Of a DNA stretch of 64,000 nucleotides, positions 20,694-30,424 are shown in pieces (within the stretch, counting starts at the first letter, position 1; each line of letters opens with the position of its first letter). The translations under genes and the position numbers were made by a program. The notes below the pieces were generated by a model that did no database searches, was not told the DNA's origin, and was given only the letters and a program-made list of their open reading frames with translations. The DNA comes from Gemmatimonadota bacterium (GTDB lineage Bacteria; Gemmatimonadota; Gemmatimonadetes; Longimicrobiales; Gaopeijiaceae): contig JAJDXS010000024.1 in assembly GCA_022823145.1 (NCBI GenBank), positions 94,319-158,318 on the forward strand. Direction: 5' to 3'.

Positions 20694-20722
20694 ATGTAAT
20701 GCAAATATGACAATACTGTCAA
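20694..20722 (-). promoter_or_regulatory. Sigma70-like promoter with TGACA-N4-TGTCA inverted repeat overlapping the -35
   Basis: Minus strand: TTGACA (20722-20717), 17-bp spacer, TTACAT (20699-20694); TGACAATACTGTCA at 20708-20721. Confidence 0.5.
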
Positions 20723-20740
20723 CCTTTGGACAGAAAACAC

Positions 20741-22561
20741 CTACTCCGTCGCCCGCCTCCGTCCCCGTATCGGAAGAACGATCCGCGAGGGATACTCCCG
20801 GCTGTGGAAGATAATCTGATTCGCGGTGTTCCATTCCGTGTCGGTCGCGACCGGATTGCCGGTATTCTGGTTGGGCGCGATGGACGGGTAGGCGCTGCTG
20901 GTCAGGTCGATGCGGATCCTGTGCCCGGGCTCGAAGGAGTGGGCGATGTGCCCCAGGTCGATCTCGTAGCGCGCGATTTCTCCTGGCGTGAGGAGTTCCT
21001 CCCGGTCGAAGCCGTTCCGGTAACGTGCGCGCACGACCCCGATGCTGGGGCCGAGTTTGACCGCCCTGCCATCGGGTTGGACATCCATGATGCTCGCGAC
21101 GAAATCGGTGTCGCGCGCGTCGGTGGCCGCGTGGAGCTCGATCACGATCCGGCCCACGACCTCGATGGCTTCGTCGATCTCTTCGCCGGTGTAGACGAGT
21201 ACGTCGTCACGGCGGTGCAGGGGGGTTCGATCTTCGCCGAGGTACACCGCCCCGACCGAAGCAGGGACAGGCCTCCTGGGGTCGAAGGTGAACCGGTCGG
21301 GCGGCGCGTCGTCATCCGGGGGCGTCCATCCCAGCACGCCATCCCCGACGATGGAGTTCGCATTTCCGCCGCTGGACAGGTACAGACTGGTCGCCTGGAC
21401 ATCGGCCGGAGGATACTGGTCGAACTCGCGCCACTCCTCGGCGCCGACCACGTAGACGCGGGCGCGGGGCTGGTCATAGCTGTCGGCCGTGCCCTTCAGA
21501 TAGTGGTCGAAAAAAGCGAGGTGCTCGGCCTCGTTGTCCACGATGGCGTGGGGCTCGAACTCCATGTCCCCGAGCGTCAGCGTTCCGCCGATGAAGGTCT
21601 CGGCATGACCCCATGGGCCGGCCAGCATGTACTGTTCGTCAGCGGCCGGTGAGTGGGCCATCATTCCGTCCCAGTAGAACATGGCGCCCGGCTGGTCCCC
21701 GTCGAACCAGCCCGTGACGTGCAGAACCGGGAGATCCAGTCCCCGGAAATCCTCCTCGGTGAAGTGAAGCCGATTCCAGTAGGCGTTCATGGTCGAGTTC
21801 TCGAGCATGTCGTTGAAGAGCGGCATGTCCCGCCCCAACACGTCGTCCTGTGTGATGAGCGGCCGGTGCCAGTAGAGCGCTTCCCGATCGACCCCCAGCG
21901 TGTTTGCGGACTGGTCACTCCGTCCGGAGGTGGAGTTTACCCAGTCTAGAGCCCAGGCCATCATCCAGGCGCCGCCGTAGTACGGTGCCTCGTGCATCCA
22001 GCGGCCAGCCGAGGCGGTCGCAACCATGCACTTCAGGGCGGACGGATGCTCGCGTGCCGCCAGCCACTGGTCGGTCCCCAGGTACGACACTCCGGCCGTG
22101 CACACGTCGCCGTTCGACCAGGGCTGAGCCGCCATCCACTCGATGGTGTCGTACCCGTCTTCGCCCTCCTGGAAGAAGAAGCCGAATTCGCCGTCCGAGT
22201 CGCCGCGGCCGCGCACGTCCTGGACTGCAACGGCATACCCGCGCTCCGCGAAGTACGTCGCCCATCCAGCCACCGTGAAGCTGCCCAGGGCCATCCCCTT
22301 CAGATAGGGTGTGCGCATGATGATGGTCGGAAACGGACCGCCCTCGGCAGGCATCCAGACATCGGCCGAGAGTTCGACTCCATCGCGCATCGGCGTGCGG
22401 ACATCGAACATGCGCTTGATTTCGGCTGTTTGGGCGCTTGCCGCAGGGCTTGGCGCGGCAAGCAGCAGGCCGGCGATAGCGGATAGCATCAGCGCGGCCA
22501 CCGGTGACAGCGGCGCAGGCGATCGATCATCCAATGCAGGGCGGTAACCGGGACCAGTCAT
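20741..22561 (-). CDS. CocE/NonD family hydrolase (paralog A)
   Basis: 606 aa; MRDGVELSADVWMP, DVRGRGDSDGEFGFFFQEGEDGYDTIEW, AGVSYLGTDQW; very similar to the product at 31794-33620. Confidence 0.92.
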   Translation of the reverse strand: MTGPGYRPALDDRSPAPLSPVAALMLSAIAGLLLAAPSPAASAQTAEIKRMFDVRTPMRDGVELSADVWMPAEGGPFPTIIMRTPYLKGMALGSFTVAGWATYFAERGYAVAVQDVRGRGDSDGEFGFFFQEGEDGYDTIEWMAAQPWSNGDVCTAGVSYLGTDQWLAAREHPSALKCMVATASAGRWMHEAPYYGGAWMMAWALDWVNSTSGRSDQSANTLGVDREALYWHRPLITQDDVLGRDMPLFNDMLENSTMNAYWNRLHFTEEDFRGLDLPVLHVTGWFDGDQPGAMFYWDGMMAHSPAADEQYMLAGPWGHAETFIGGTLTLGDMEFEPHAIVDNEAEHLAFFDHYLKGTADSYDQPRARVYVVGAEEWREFDQYPPADVQATSLYLSSGGNANSIVGDGVLGWTPPDDDAPPDRFTFDPRRPVPASVGAVYLGEDRTPLHRRDDVLVYTGEEIDEAIEVVGRIVIELHAATDARDTDFVASIMDVQPDGRAVKLGPSIGVVRARYRNGFDREELLTPGEIARYEIDLGHIAHSFEPGHRIRIDLTSSAYPSIAPNQNTGNPVATDTEWNTANQIIFHSREYPSRIVLPIRGRRRATE

Positions 22562-22603
22562 GACTTGGCTCCTGGGTGTGGGGGCGAGTTTCTTCTAGCG
22601 GCA

Positions 22604-22632
22604 ACAATAGGAGCCCGCACCGCGGTGCTCAA
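22604..22632 (-). promoter_or_regulatory. Sigma70-like promoter of CocE paralog A
   Basis: Minus strand TTGAGC-17 bp-TATTGT; same hexamers and spacing upstream of paralog B. Confidence 0.55.
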
Positions 22633-22663
22633 ATGGAGCCCATCTACACATCCATATTCGTTC

Positions 22664-22692
22664 TTGTTATCACATACTATTTGGCATACACT
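22664..22692 (+). promoter_or_regulatory. Possible promoter of the SusC/SusD block
   Basis: TTGTTA-17 bp-TACACT in the AT-rich divergent intergenic region. Confidence 0.35.
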
Positions 22693-22768
22693 ATCTCCAC
22701 TCCCGCGGCGCACCCCGGGGAACGGCCCTTGGGGGCGCGAGTGAGGTCCCCAAGCGTGGAGGTTGGGT

Positions 22769-25700
22769 ATGAACGCGATGTACTCCCTCGGTCTGGTTCC
22801 CTTCTGGTCCTCGCTTCGGAGGACGATCCCGGCGAAGAATCGAGCCTCGCCCGTCCTTGTCCTTGCGGCGGCCTTCGCCCTGGCCGCCCCGGCCCCGGCC
22901 GTGGCCCAGCAGACGGGCTCCGTTGTCGGCACCGTTGTGGCGGCGCACGACCAGCGCCCGGTTGCGACCGTCCAGGTGAGCATCGCGGGAACGTCGCTCG
23001 GCACTCTCACCGGTGCCGATGGCCGCTACCTCATCGTCGGGGTCCCGGTCGGCGAGGTCGAGGTCGAGGCTCGAAGCCTCGGATACGGTCTCCAGTCGGT
23101 CACCGCGGCGGTTACGGCGAACCAGGCGACGACCGTAGACTTCTCGCTCACCGTCTCGGCCATCGAACTGGAGGAGATCGTCGCGACCGGCACCCCGGTG
23201 GCGGCCCGGCGCAGGGAGCTCGGGAACGCGGTGACGAGCCTCGAGACCGATCAGATCGTGGCCACGGCGGCACTGACCTCGGTACCGGAACTCCTCAACG
23301 GGAGGGTGAGCGGACTGGTGGCGATGGCGGGTACAGGCGTCCTCGGCGCCGGACCCCGGCTCAAGATCCGGGGCACCGCCAGCCTCGCCCTCGACGACCA
23401 GCCACTCATCTACGTGGACGGCGTCAGGGTCAACAACGACATCGGAGCCGGCCCCAACAGCCAGGGTTACGGCGCGGGCGTCATATCGAGGCTGGGTGAC
23501 TTCGCGCCCGACGAGATCGAGCGCATCGAGGTGGTCAAGGGCCCGGCTGCGGCAACGCTCTACGGGACCGAGGCCAGCAACGGGGTCATCCAGATCTTCA
23601 CCAAGCGGGGCGCCCGGGGCGCGCCCGCCCGCTGGAGTCTCAAGGTGGAGCAGGGGGCCAACTGGCTCCATGATCCGGAGGGCACGATCCCGCCCATCTG
23701 GGGACGCGACGCCTCCGGGGCCGTCCAGAGCTGGAACCTCTTCCAACGCGAAACCGACGCGGGCAACAACGTCTTCCGCACCGGCTACGAACAGTCGTAC
23801 GGCCTGAGCGTCACCGGCGGCGAGTCCAACATCTCGTATTTCGTCAGCGGTGCCTACGACACCGGCCAGGGCGTCTACACAACCAACAACGTCGCTCGCT
23901 TCAACGGGAGGGCGAATGTCGACTTCTCCCCGTCCGAGACCTGGAACTTCGGTGCCAGCGCGGGCTACGTGCGCTCCAACATCGAACTCGCCGACGACAT
24001 CGGCGCCGGTCCGCTGCTGAGCGGGATGTACGCGTTCCCTTCTCTCGTCGACACGCCGAACCGGGGATGGCTCATCGCTCCTCCCGAGGTCCTCTACGAG
24101 CGCGAGCAGAACCGCCAGGAGCTGGATCGGTTCACCGGCTCCTTCCGGGTGCAGCATACGCCCTACGAGTGGCTGCAGCAGCGCCTTGTGGTCGGAATCG
24201 ACGAGACGGCCGAGGAGAACATCGTGCAGCGGCCCTTCCTCGGACCCGCCGGTGCACTCTTCTACGGACCGTCGGGCGCCCGCGGGGGCAGGGAATTCGA
24301 GAAGCTCTCGGCCACCTTCACCACGGTCGACTACGCGGGCACCGCGAGCCTCGAGCTGACGGACGACATCACCTCCGAGACCTCGGTGGGGGTTCAGTAC
24401 TACGCTCGCGAGGTCCGGGCGGCACAGACGTCGGGCCAGGAGTTCGCCGCCCCGGGCCTGACGACGGTTTCCAGCACGGCACGCAGGTTCGCGGGTGAAT
24501 CGTTCGTCCGCAACGTCACCGTGGGCACCTTCATCCAGGAGCACATCGGATGGCAGGACCGGCTCTTCGTGACGGGTGCGGTCCGCGTCGACAACAACAG
24601 CGCCTTCGGCGACGACTTCGATTTCGTGGCGTACCCCAAGGTGAGCGCGAGCTGGGTGATCTCCGAAGAGCCGTTCTGGAACCTCGGCTTCGTCAATTCG
24701 CTCAAGCTGCGCGCGGCCTTCGGACAGACGGGACAGCAGCCCGAGAGCTTCTCCGCACTGCGCTTCTTCCTCCCCGTCACGACCGGACTCGGCACCCCGG
24801 GGCTGGCACCGTCCTCACCTGGCAACTCCGAATTGGCGCCCGAGCGCGGCATCGAATACGAGGCTGGACTGGAGGGCGGCCTCCTCGGCGACCGCCTCGG
24901 GATCGACCTGACCTACTATCACCAGAACATCCGCGATGTGCTGCTCCAGCGACTGCTCGCGCCATCCAGCGGTTTCCCCGGTGTACAGTGGGTGAACGTC
25001 GGCGAGGTCGAGAGCCGCGGCGTCGAACTCAGCCTCGACGGCGCCCCCGTCCGCAGCCAGGACGTGAGCTGGGACATCGGCTTCCAGATCTCCCGCAACT
25101 GGAACAAGGTACTGGACCTCGGCGGCGTCCAGTCGGGCACCACTTCGGGCGGCAACGCCTACCTCATCCTGGACACCATGCTCGACACGCCGGGGCTGCA
25201 CATCCGCCACCAGGTGGGACTCCCGCCGGGCTCGTGGTTCGGCCAGAGGGTCGTCTCGGCCGACTTCGACGCGAACGGCAACGCGGTCAACCTCATGTGC
25301 GACGGCGGATCCGACCGCGCGCCCGTCCCCTGCAACCAGGCGCCGGCGGTCTATCTCGGGCCGACGGAACCCGAATGGGAGGGCAGCGTGAGTACCTCGC
25401 TGACCCTCTTCGGCAACCTGACGCTCAGCGGCCTGGTCGACTTCAAGTACGGTCAGCGGCACGGAGACAACGACACGATCGTCCGCTGCCAGCTCTTCCG
25501 CATCTGTCGCGAGAACTACATGCCGACCGAGTACGATCCCGTCCTGATCGCCGAGTTCGACTCCGGCCTCTACAGCTCGTTCGCGGTCGCCGACGCCGGC
25601 TTCGCAAAGCTCCGTCAGATGTCGCTCTCCTACGGCCTGCCGAGGCAGTGGGCCGAGAGCTTCGGGGCAGGCAACGCCACGGTCACCCTCGCGGCCTACA

Positions 25701-25849
25701 ACCTGATGACCTGGACCAACTGGCCGAGCCTCGACCCCGAGACCTACTTCACCGAGCCCACCTCCACCTCGCCGCTCTTCGACAAGTCGAGCCAGTCGTT
25801 CACGCCCATGCCCCGGCGCGTAAAGGTGTCGGTCCGGGTGGGTTTCTGA
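22769..25849 (+). CDS. SusC/RagA family TonB-linked outer membrane protein
   Basis: CarboxypepD_reg-like N-terminus, plug signature GPAAATLYGTEASNGVIQIFTKRG, C-terminal VKVSVRVGF. Confidence 0.93.
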   Translation: MNAMYSLGLVPFWSSLRRTIPAKNRASPVLVLAAAFALAAPAPAVAQQTGSVVGTVVAAHDQRPVATVQVSIAGTSLGTLTGADGRYLIVGVPVGEVEVEARSLGYGLQSVTAAVTANQATTVDFSLTVSAIELEEIVATGTPVAARRRELGNAVTSLETDQIVATAALTSVPELLNGRVSGLVAMAGTGVLGAGPRLKIRGTASLALDDQPLIYVDGVRVNNDIGAGPNSQGYGAGVISRLGDFAPDEIERIEVVKGPAAATLYGTEASNGVIQIFTKRGARGAPARWSLKVEQGANWLHDPEGTIPPIWGRDASGAVQSWNLFQRETDAGNNVFRTGYEQSYGLSVTGGESNISYFVSGAYDTGQGVYTTNNVARFNGRANVDFSPSETWNFGASAGYVRSNIELADDIGAGPLLSGMYAFPSLVDTPNRGWLIAPPEVLYEREQNRQELDRFTGSFRVQHTPYEWLQQRLVVGIDETAEENIVQRPFLGPAGALFYGPSGARGGREFEKLSATFTTVDYAGTASLELTDDITSETSVGVQYYAREVRAAQTSGQEFAAPGLTTVSSTARRFAGESFVRNVTVGTFIQEHIGWQDRLFVTGAVRVDNNSAFGDDFDFVAYPKVSASWVISEEPFWNLGFVNSLKLRAAFGQTGQQPESFSALRFFLPVTTGLGTPGLAPSSPGNSELAPERGIEYEAGLEGGLLGDRLGIDLTYYHQNIRDVLLQRLLAPSSGFPGVQWVNVGEVESRGVELSLDGAPVRSQDVSWDIGFQISRNWNKVLDLGGVQSGTTSGGNAYLILDTMLDTPGLHIRHQVGLPPGSWFGQRVVSADFDANGNAVNLMCDGGSDRAPVPCNQAPAVYLGPTEPEWEGSVSTSLTLFGNLTLSGLVDFKYGQRHGDNDTIVRCQLFRICRENYMPTEYDPVLIAEFDSGLYSSFAVADAGFAKLRQMSLSYGLPRQWAESFGAGNATVTLAAYNLMTWTNWPSLDPETYFTEPTSTSPLFDKSSQSFTPMPRRVKVSVRVGF

Positions 25850-25873
25850 GACCGGGAAGGAGGAAATCAGGAA

Positions 25874-27262
25874 ATGAAGACCAGAGATACCGTCACCGCC
25901 AGCACGACCACACCGACGGGTGCCCAACACGTTTCCGGGCCCGGAGTGAGGGCCGCCTTGCCCGCGACGGCACCGCCCTCCGCGCGCATCAACCCCCTCA
26001 CGCGGCTTGCCGCCGCCATGGCCACGCTGGCCCTTGCCATGCTCCTGGCCGGCTGCGAGTCGCTGCTCGATGTGGAGCCGCCCGACCGGGTGGGCGACGC
26101 CATCCTCGAAGACCCCACCACCGCGGAGCTGCAGGTCGGCTCGGTGATCGCGAGCTTCGAGTGCGCGCTCGCCGAGTACATCGGCACCACCGGAGAGGTT
26201 TCCGACGAGTTCGTGAACTCCAACCTGCGAAGTTCCCAGGCGTTCGACTTCGACGCCAGGCGGATCACCTCGGACCAGGAGAACTACTCCCTCTTCGACT
26301 GCGGGCAGTTCAACGCCATCTACCTGCCGCTCAGCATCGCCCTGACACAAGGCGAAGAAACGCTGGAGAACCTGCGCGGCTGGGACGCCGCCGACGTGCC
26401 GAACCGCGACGACCTCATCGCGATCACCCAGGCGTACAGCGCGTACGCCCGCGTGCTCCTGGGCGAGTCGTTCTGCTCGGCCGCGATCAACCTGAGTGCG
26501 GAGTTGTCGTCGAGCGCCGTTCTGTCTGACGCCGAGAACCGGTTCAGCGAAGCCCTGTCGGGCGCCATGCAGGTCGGCAACGCACAGATCGCCGCGATGG
26601 CCCGCGTGGGCAGGGCCCGGGCACGCCGCGACCTCGGCGACATGTCGGGCGCCATGTCCGACGCCGAGGCCGTTCCGGAGGGCTTCGTGATGAACGCGAA
26701 CTACTCGAGCCTGAGCACGCGTTCCATGAACACCGTGTACCGGACCAACAACCAGACGCACTTCGAGTCGGTCGACCCGAGATTCCGCGAGTTGGAGTGG
26801 AAGGGCGTTCCCGACCCCCGGGTGTCGACCCGGGACACCGGGCAGCTCGGCTTCGGCCGCGTCTACCAGGTGTGGGAGCAGCTCAAATACCTGTCGCTCG
26901 ACGACCCCATCCCGATCGCCACCTGGGACGAGGCGCAGCTCATCATTGCGCAGGCAGCGGGTAGTCAGCGGGCCGTCGACATCATCAACGCTTTCCACGA
27001 GGCGGCCGGTATCCCGGGCTACGATCCCGCCACGGACATCGTCGAGGGCCCGACCAGCGACAACCTGCTGAACATGATCATCCAGGAGCGTTCCCGTGAA
27101 CTCTTCCTGGAGGGCCACCGCTTCTGGGACCACCGCTCGTTCGAGATCCCTCTCGATCCGCCGCCGGGCGCCCCCTACCCAAAGGGCGGCGCCTACGGCT
27201 CGATGCGGTGCTTCCCGCTACCCGACGTCGAGAAGAACAACAATCCGAACATTCCAAGCTGA
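25874..27262 (+). CDS. SusD/RagB family lipoprotein
   Basis: Lipobox MLLAGCESLLDVEPPDRV; C-terminal ERSRELFLEGHRFWDHRSF...CFPLPDVEKNNNPN typical of SusD. Confidence 0.85.
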   Translation: MKTRDTVTASTTTPTGAQHVSGPGVRAALPATAPPSARINPLTRLAAAMATLALAMLLAGCESLLDVEPPDRVGDAILEDPTTAELQVGSVIASFECALAEYIGTTGEVSDEFVNSNLRSSQAFDFDARRITSDQENYSLFDCGQFNAIYLPLSIALTQGEETLENLRGWDAADVPNRDDLIAITQAYSAYARVLLGESFCSAAINLSAELSSSAVLSDAENRFSEALSGAMQVGNAQIAAMARVGRARARRDLGDMSGAMSDAEAVPEGFVMNANYSSLSTRSMNTVYRTNNQTHFESVDPRFRELEWKGVPDPRVSTRDTGQLGFGRVYQVWEQLKYLSLDDPIPIATWDEAQLIIAQAAGSQRAVDIINAFHEAAGIPGYDPATDIVEGPTSDNLLNMIIQERSRELFLEGHRFWDHRSFEIPLDPPPGAPYPKGGAYGSMRCFPLPDVEKNNNPNIPS

Positions 27263-27275
27263 AAGGAGACTTACC

Positions 27276-30200
27276 ATGCGTGGATTCCATAGCAGCATGC
27301 GTGTGTGGTCCGTACGCGGGTGTCGCATGCTGGCGCTACTCCTGCTCCTCGCCATGCCAGCCGCGGCAGGAGCGCAGCAAAGCGTTGGCGGCACCGTGGT
27401 CGACGGTGCCAACCAGCGGCCGCTGGTCGGGGCCCAGGTCGTGATCGACGGCACCGAACTCGGAGCGCTGACCGACAACCGCGGCCGATTCCTGATCCTG
27501 AACGTCCCGGGCAACCAGGTCACCGTGCGGGCGATCATGATCGGCTACCGGGACGCGACCGCGACGGTCGAGCCCGGCACCGCCAACGTGGTCATTGCGA
27601 TGGCCGAGACGGCCGTGTCCCTGGACGAGATCGTGGTTACAGGGACGGCCCAGGCGCAGCTCAGGCGGTCGCTGGGCACATCCGTCGGGAGAGTACAGGC
27701 CGCGGAGATGGAAGAGCTTCGACCCGCTGTGGACGTTCAACAGATGCTCAGCGCAAATGTTCCCGGAGTGCGGGTCATGTTGGGTGGTGGCGAGGTGGGA
27801 TCAGGGGGCAACATCCGCATACGGGGCGCAAGCAGCCTCAGCCTCTCGTCCCAGCCCCTCCTTTACGTCGACGGCGTACGCGTCAACGAGAACAACGCCG
27901 ATCGCGGGATCGTGGGCGGCATCGGCGTGGATTCCCGGTGGCCGCCGTCGCGGATCAACGACCTGAACCCCGATGACATCGAATCAATCGAGATCATCAA
28001 GGGGCCCGCCGCAGCCACGCTGTACGGGACGGAGGCTTCCAATGGCGTGATCAACGTCATCACCAAGAGAGGCGCCCGCGGCGCGCCGCGCTTCACCCTC
28101 ACCGTAAAACAGGGCGCTGCCTTCATCCCCGATGTCGAGAACACGTTTCCCGAAGTGTACTATCGGAGTGCCGCAGGCGATATCGTCGCGGTCAACATAC
28201 TCCGCAGCGACCGCGTCACTGGCGAGTTTCCCGGGGACGACGTGTCGTATGGACCGTGGTTCCGGACAGGGAACCCGCGCTCCTACGGAGGCACCGTCAG
28301 CGGTGGCAGCGAGACGCTCGCGTACTATTTCTCGGCGGACTGGGACCGGGACGAGGGACCGGTCGAGTACAACTGGAAGAACAAGCTCTCGGCGCGGGCG
28401 AACCTGAACTACACGCCCAGCGAGAATCTGGACATCAACTTCGGGTTCGGATACGCGCGGAGCAGGATGCGCTCGGCCGGGGCTCAGCAGCCGCTGACGA
28501 CCGCGATTATCTGGGGCTGCCCATCGCCTGGGTGCGAACCCGGCCAGTCGCTTCCGAACGGGCTGGACGGCCCCTTCCGGGGCTACATCGCCTACCTGCC
28601 GGAACGGTACGTGAACGACATCGAGGGGTACGAGAACCTCGACCGGAACACCGTAACGACCACCGTGAACCACCGACCCACCAACTGGCTGTCGCAACGC
28701 CTCACAGTCGGCGGCGACTTCACGCAGCAGAACCTGTCGGAGCTCTTCCGCCGGATTCAGGGGGTGGGAAGTCTCTTCCCCAATGGCCGCAAGTCGCTAG
28801 CCAATTCGAGGACCGCCTACATCAACGCCGACTACTCGATCAGCGGCAGCTACGAGGTTGCCACCGGGCTACAGACCGAAACCTCGGCCGGCGTGCAGTA
28901 CTACCTGAAACGGCGTGAATCACAGTTCTCCCAGGGCGATATCTTCCCCGTCCGCCAGCTCGAGACGGTCACGGCGGGCGCGCTCAAGTCCGCCCTGGAA
29001 GATTTCGTCGAGAACAAGACGGTCGGTGCATACGTCCAGGAGCAGATTTCCTGGAACGACCGCGTCTACTTCACGGCCGCGCTGCGGGGCGACGACAACA
29101 GCGCCTTCGGCAAGAACTACGACTTCGTCCTCTACCCGAAGTTCAGCGCGTCGTGGGTGATCAGCGACGAGGGCTTCTTCGAGAACATCCCTCTCTTCTC
29201 GACCCTCAAGCTGCGCTCGGCCTGGGGCAAGGCGGGGACCCAACCGGACGTGTTTGCGGCACTGCGCTCCTACGAACCGCAGATCGGCGAGGCCGGTACT
29301 CCGACGCTGACCCCCGAGAACCTGGGCAACCCGGATCTGGAGCCGGAGGTCAGCGAGGAACTGGAGGTCGGACTGGACGCGAGCCTCTACGACGACCGGA
29401 TCGGGCTCGAGTTCACCTACTACAACAAGACTACACGTAGCGCCATCGTGCAGGTGCCCGCGACTCCCTCGTCGGGCTTCCCCGGCTTCCAGTTCACGAA
29501 CGTCGGCGAGGTGGGCAACTGGGGATGGGAGCTGGGCGTCAACGGCAACGTGCTGCGTGGTGAAGACGCACAGCTCGACCTCGGCTTCTCCTTCTCGACC
29601 AATCAGAACGAAGTCAGGGATATCGGGGAGATCCCCTTCATTCTGCAGACGGCTTTCCTGGGGCAATACCATGTGCCGGGGTTCCCGATGGCCACGTTCT
29701 TCCACAAGCGTGTCGTGTCCGCGGACCTGGACACCAGCGGAGCCCGACCCGTGGCGACAAACGCCATGTGCGAGGGTGGCGACTTTCTCCCCGGCACGCC
29801 CTTCTCGGCCGGCGGAGGCGCACCCGTTCCCTGCGATCAGGCACCCAGGGTACCGTGGGGCAACCCGCTCCCGGGATGGGAAGGCTCCGCGAGCGCCACG
29901 CTGACCCTCTTCGGCGACCTCCAGCTCTACACCCTGTTCGACTTTGTCGGGAACTACCACATGAGCTACGGCGATGTGCGAGCGGCTCACATGTCCTTCC
30001 GCAACACCAGGGCGATCCTCGAGCGCAGCGATCCGATTCTTCTCTCATACGACGACGCTGCGATCGGCAACACGCGCCGCCAGCCCGGACTCATGAACGG
30101 CGGCTTCGCGAAGCTGAGAGCCGTGTCCGCCACCTACACGCTGCCCGAATCGTGGAACGATCTGTGGGCCGCGTCACGAACCACGATTACGCTCTCGGGC

Positions 30201-30377
30201 GAAAACCTCTGGACCGCCTGGGTGGCCCAGGAATCCGACTTCGGACACGAACTGATGGATCCGGAACGCCGGCAGGTGACCGGGTTCGGCAGCACACCAG
30301 GCACGCTCAACGGATACGTGCAGGAAGGCTGGCCCAACCTGCGCCGATATCTGGCCACCCTGCGGGTGACGTTCTGA
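27276..30377 (+). CDS. SusC/RagA family TonB-linked outer membrane protein
   Basis: Start MRGFHSSMRVWS preceded by GAAAGGAGA; IEIIKGPAAATLYGTEASNGVINVITKRGARG; C-terminal RYLATLRVTF. Confidence 0.93.
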   Translation: MRGFHSSMRVWSVRGCRMLALLLLLAMPAAAGAQQSVGGTVVDGANQRPLVGAQVVIDGTELGALTDNRGRFLILNVPGNQVTVRAIMIGYRDATATVEPGTANVVIAMAETAVSLDEIVVTGTAQAQLRRSLGTSVGRVQAAEMEELRPAVDVQQMLSANVPGVRVMLGGGEVGSGGNIRIRGASSLSLSSQPLLYVDGVRVNENNADRGIVGGIGVDSRWPPSRINDLNPDDIESIEIIKGPAAATLYGTEASNGVINVITKRGARGAPRFTLTVKQGAAFIPDVENTFPEVYYRSAAGDIVAVNILRSDRVTGEFPGDDVSYGPWFRTGNPRSYGGTVSGGSETLAYYFSADWDRDEGPVEYNWKNKLSARANLNYTPSENLDINFGFGYARSRMRSAGAQQPLTTAIIWGCPSPGCEPGQSLPNGLDGPFRGYIAYLPERYVNDIEGYENLDRNTVTTTVNHRPTNWLSQRLTVGGDFTQQNLSELFRRIQGVGSLFPNGRKSLANSRTAYINADYSISGSYEVATGLQTETSAGVQYYLKRRESQFSQGDIFPVRQLETVTAGALKSALEDFVENKTVGAYVQEQISWNDRVYFTAALRGDDNSAFGKNYDFVLYPKFSASWVISDEGFFENIPLFSTLKLRSAWGKAGTQPDVFAALRSYEPQIGEAGTPTLTPENLGNPDLEPEVSEELEVGLDASLYDDRIGLEFTYYNKTTRSAIVQVPATPSSGFPGFQFTNVGEVGNWGWELGVNGNVLRGEDAQLDLGFSFSTNQNEVRDIGEIPFILQTAFLGQYHVPGFPMATFFHKRVVSADLDTSGARPVATNAMCEGGDFLPGTPFSAGGGAPVPCDQAPRVPWGNPLPGWEGSASATLTLFGDLQLYTLFDFVGNYHMSYGDVRAAHMSFRNTRAILERSDPILLSYDDAAIGNTRRQPGLMNGGFAKLRAVSATYTLPESWNDLWAASRTTITLSGENLWTAWVAQESDFGHELMDPERRQVTGFGSTPGTLNGYVQEGWPNLRRYLATLRVTF

Positions 30378-30424
30378 TGAGCGCGCGATCTGCTTGCAAC
30401 GCCCTGCGAGGGCGGGAGGAGAAG

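Noticed and set aside
22691-27133. Long minus-strand ORFs 22691-24544 and 24815-27133
   Set aside because: Antisense to clear SusC/SusD genes; low-complexity, no domain signatures.
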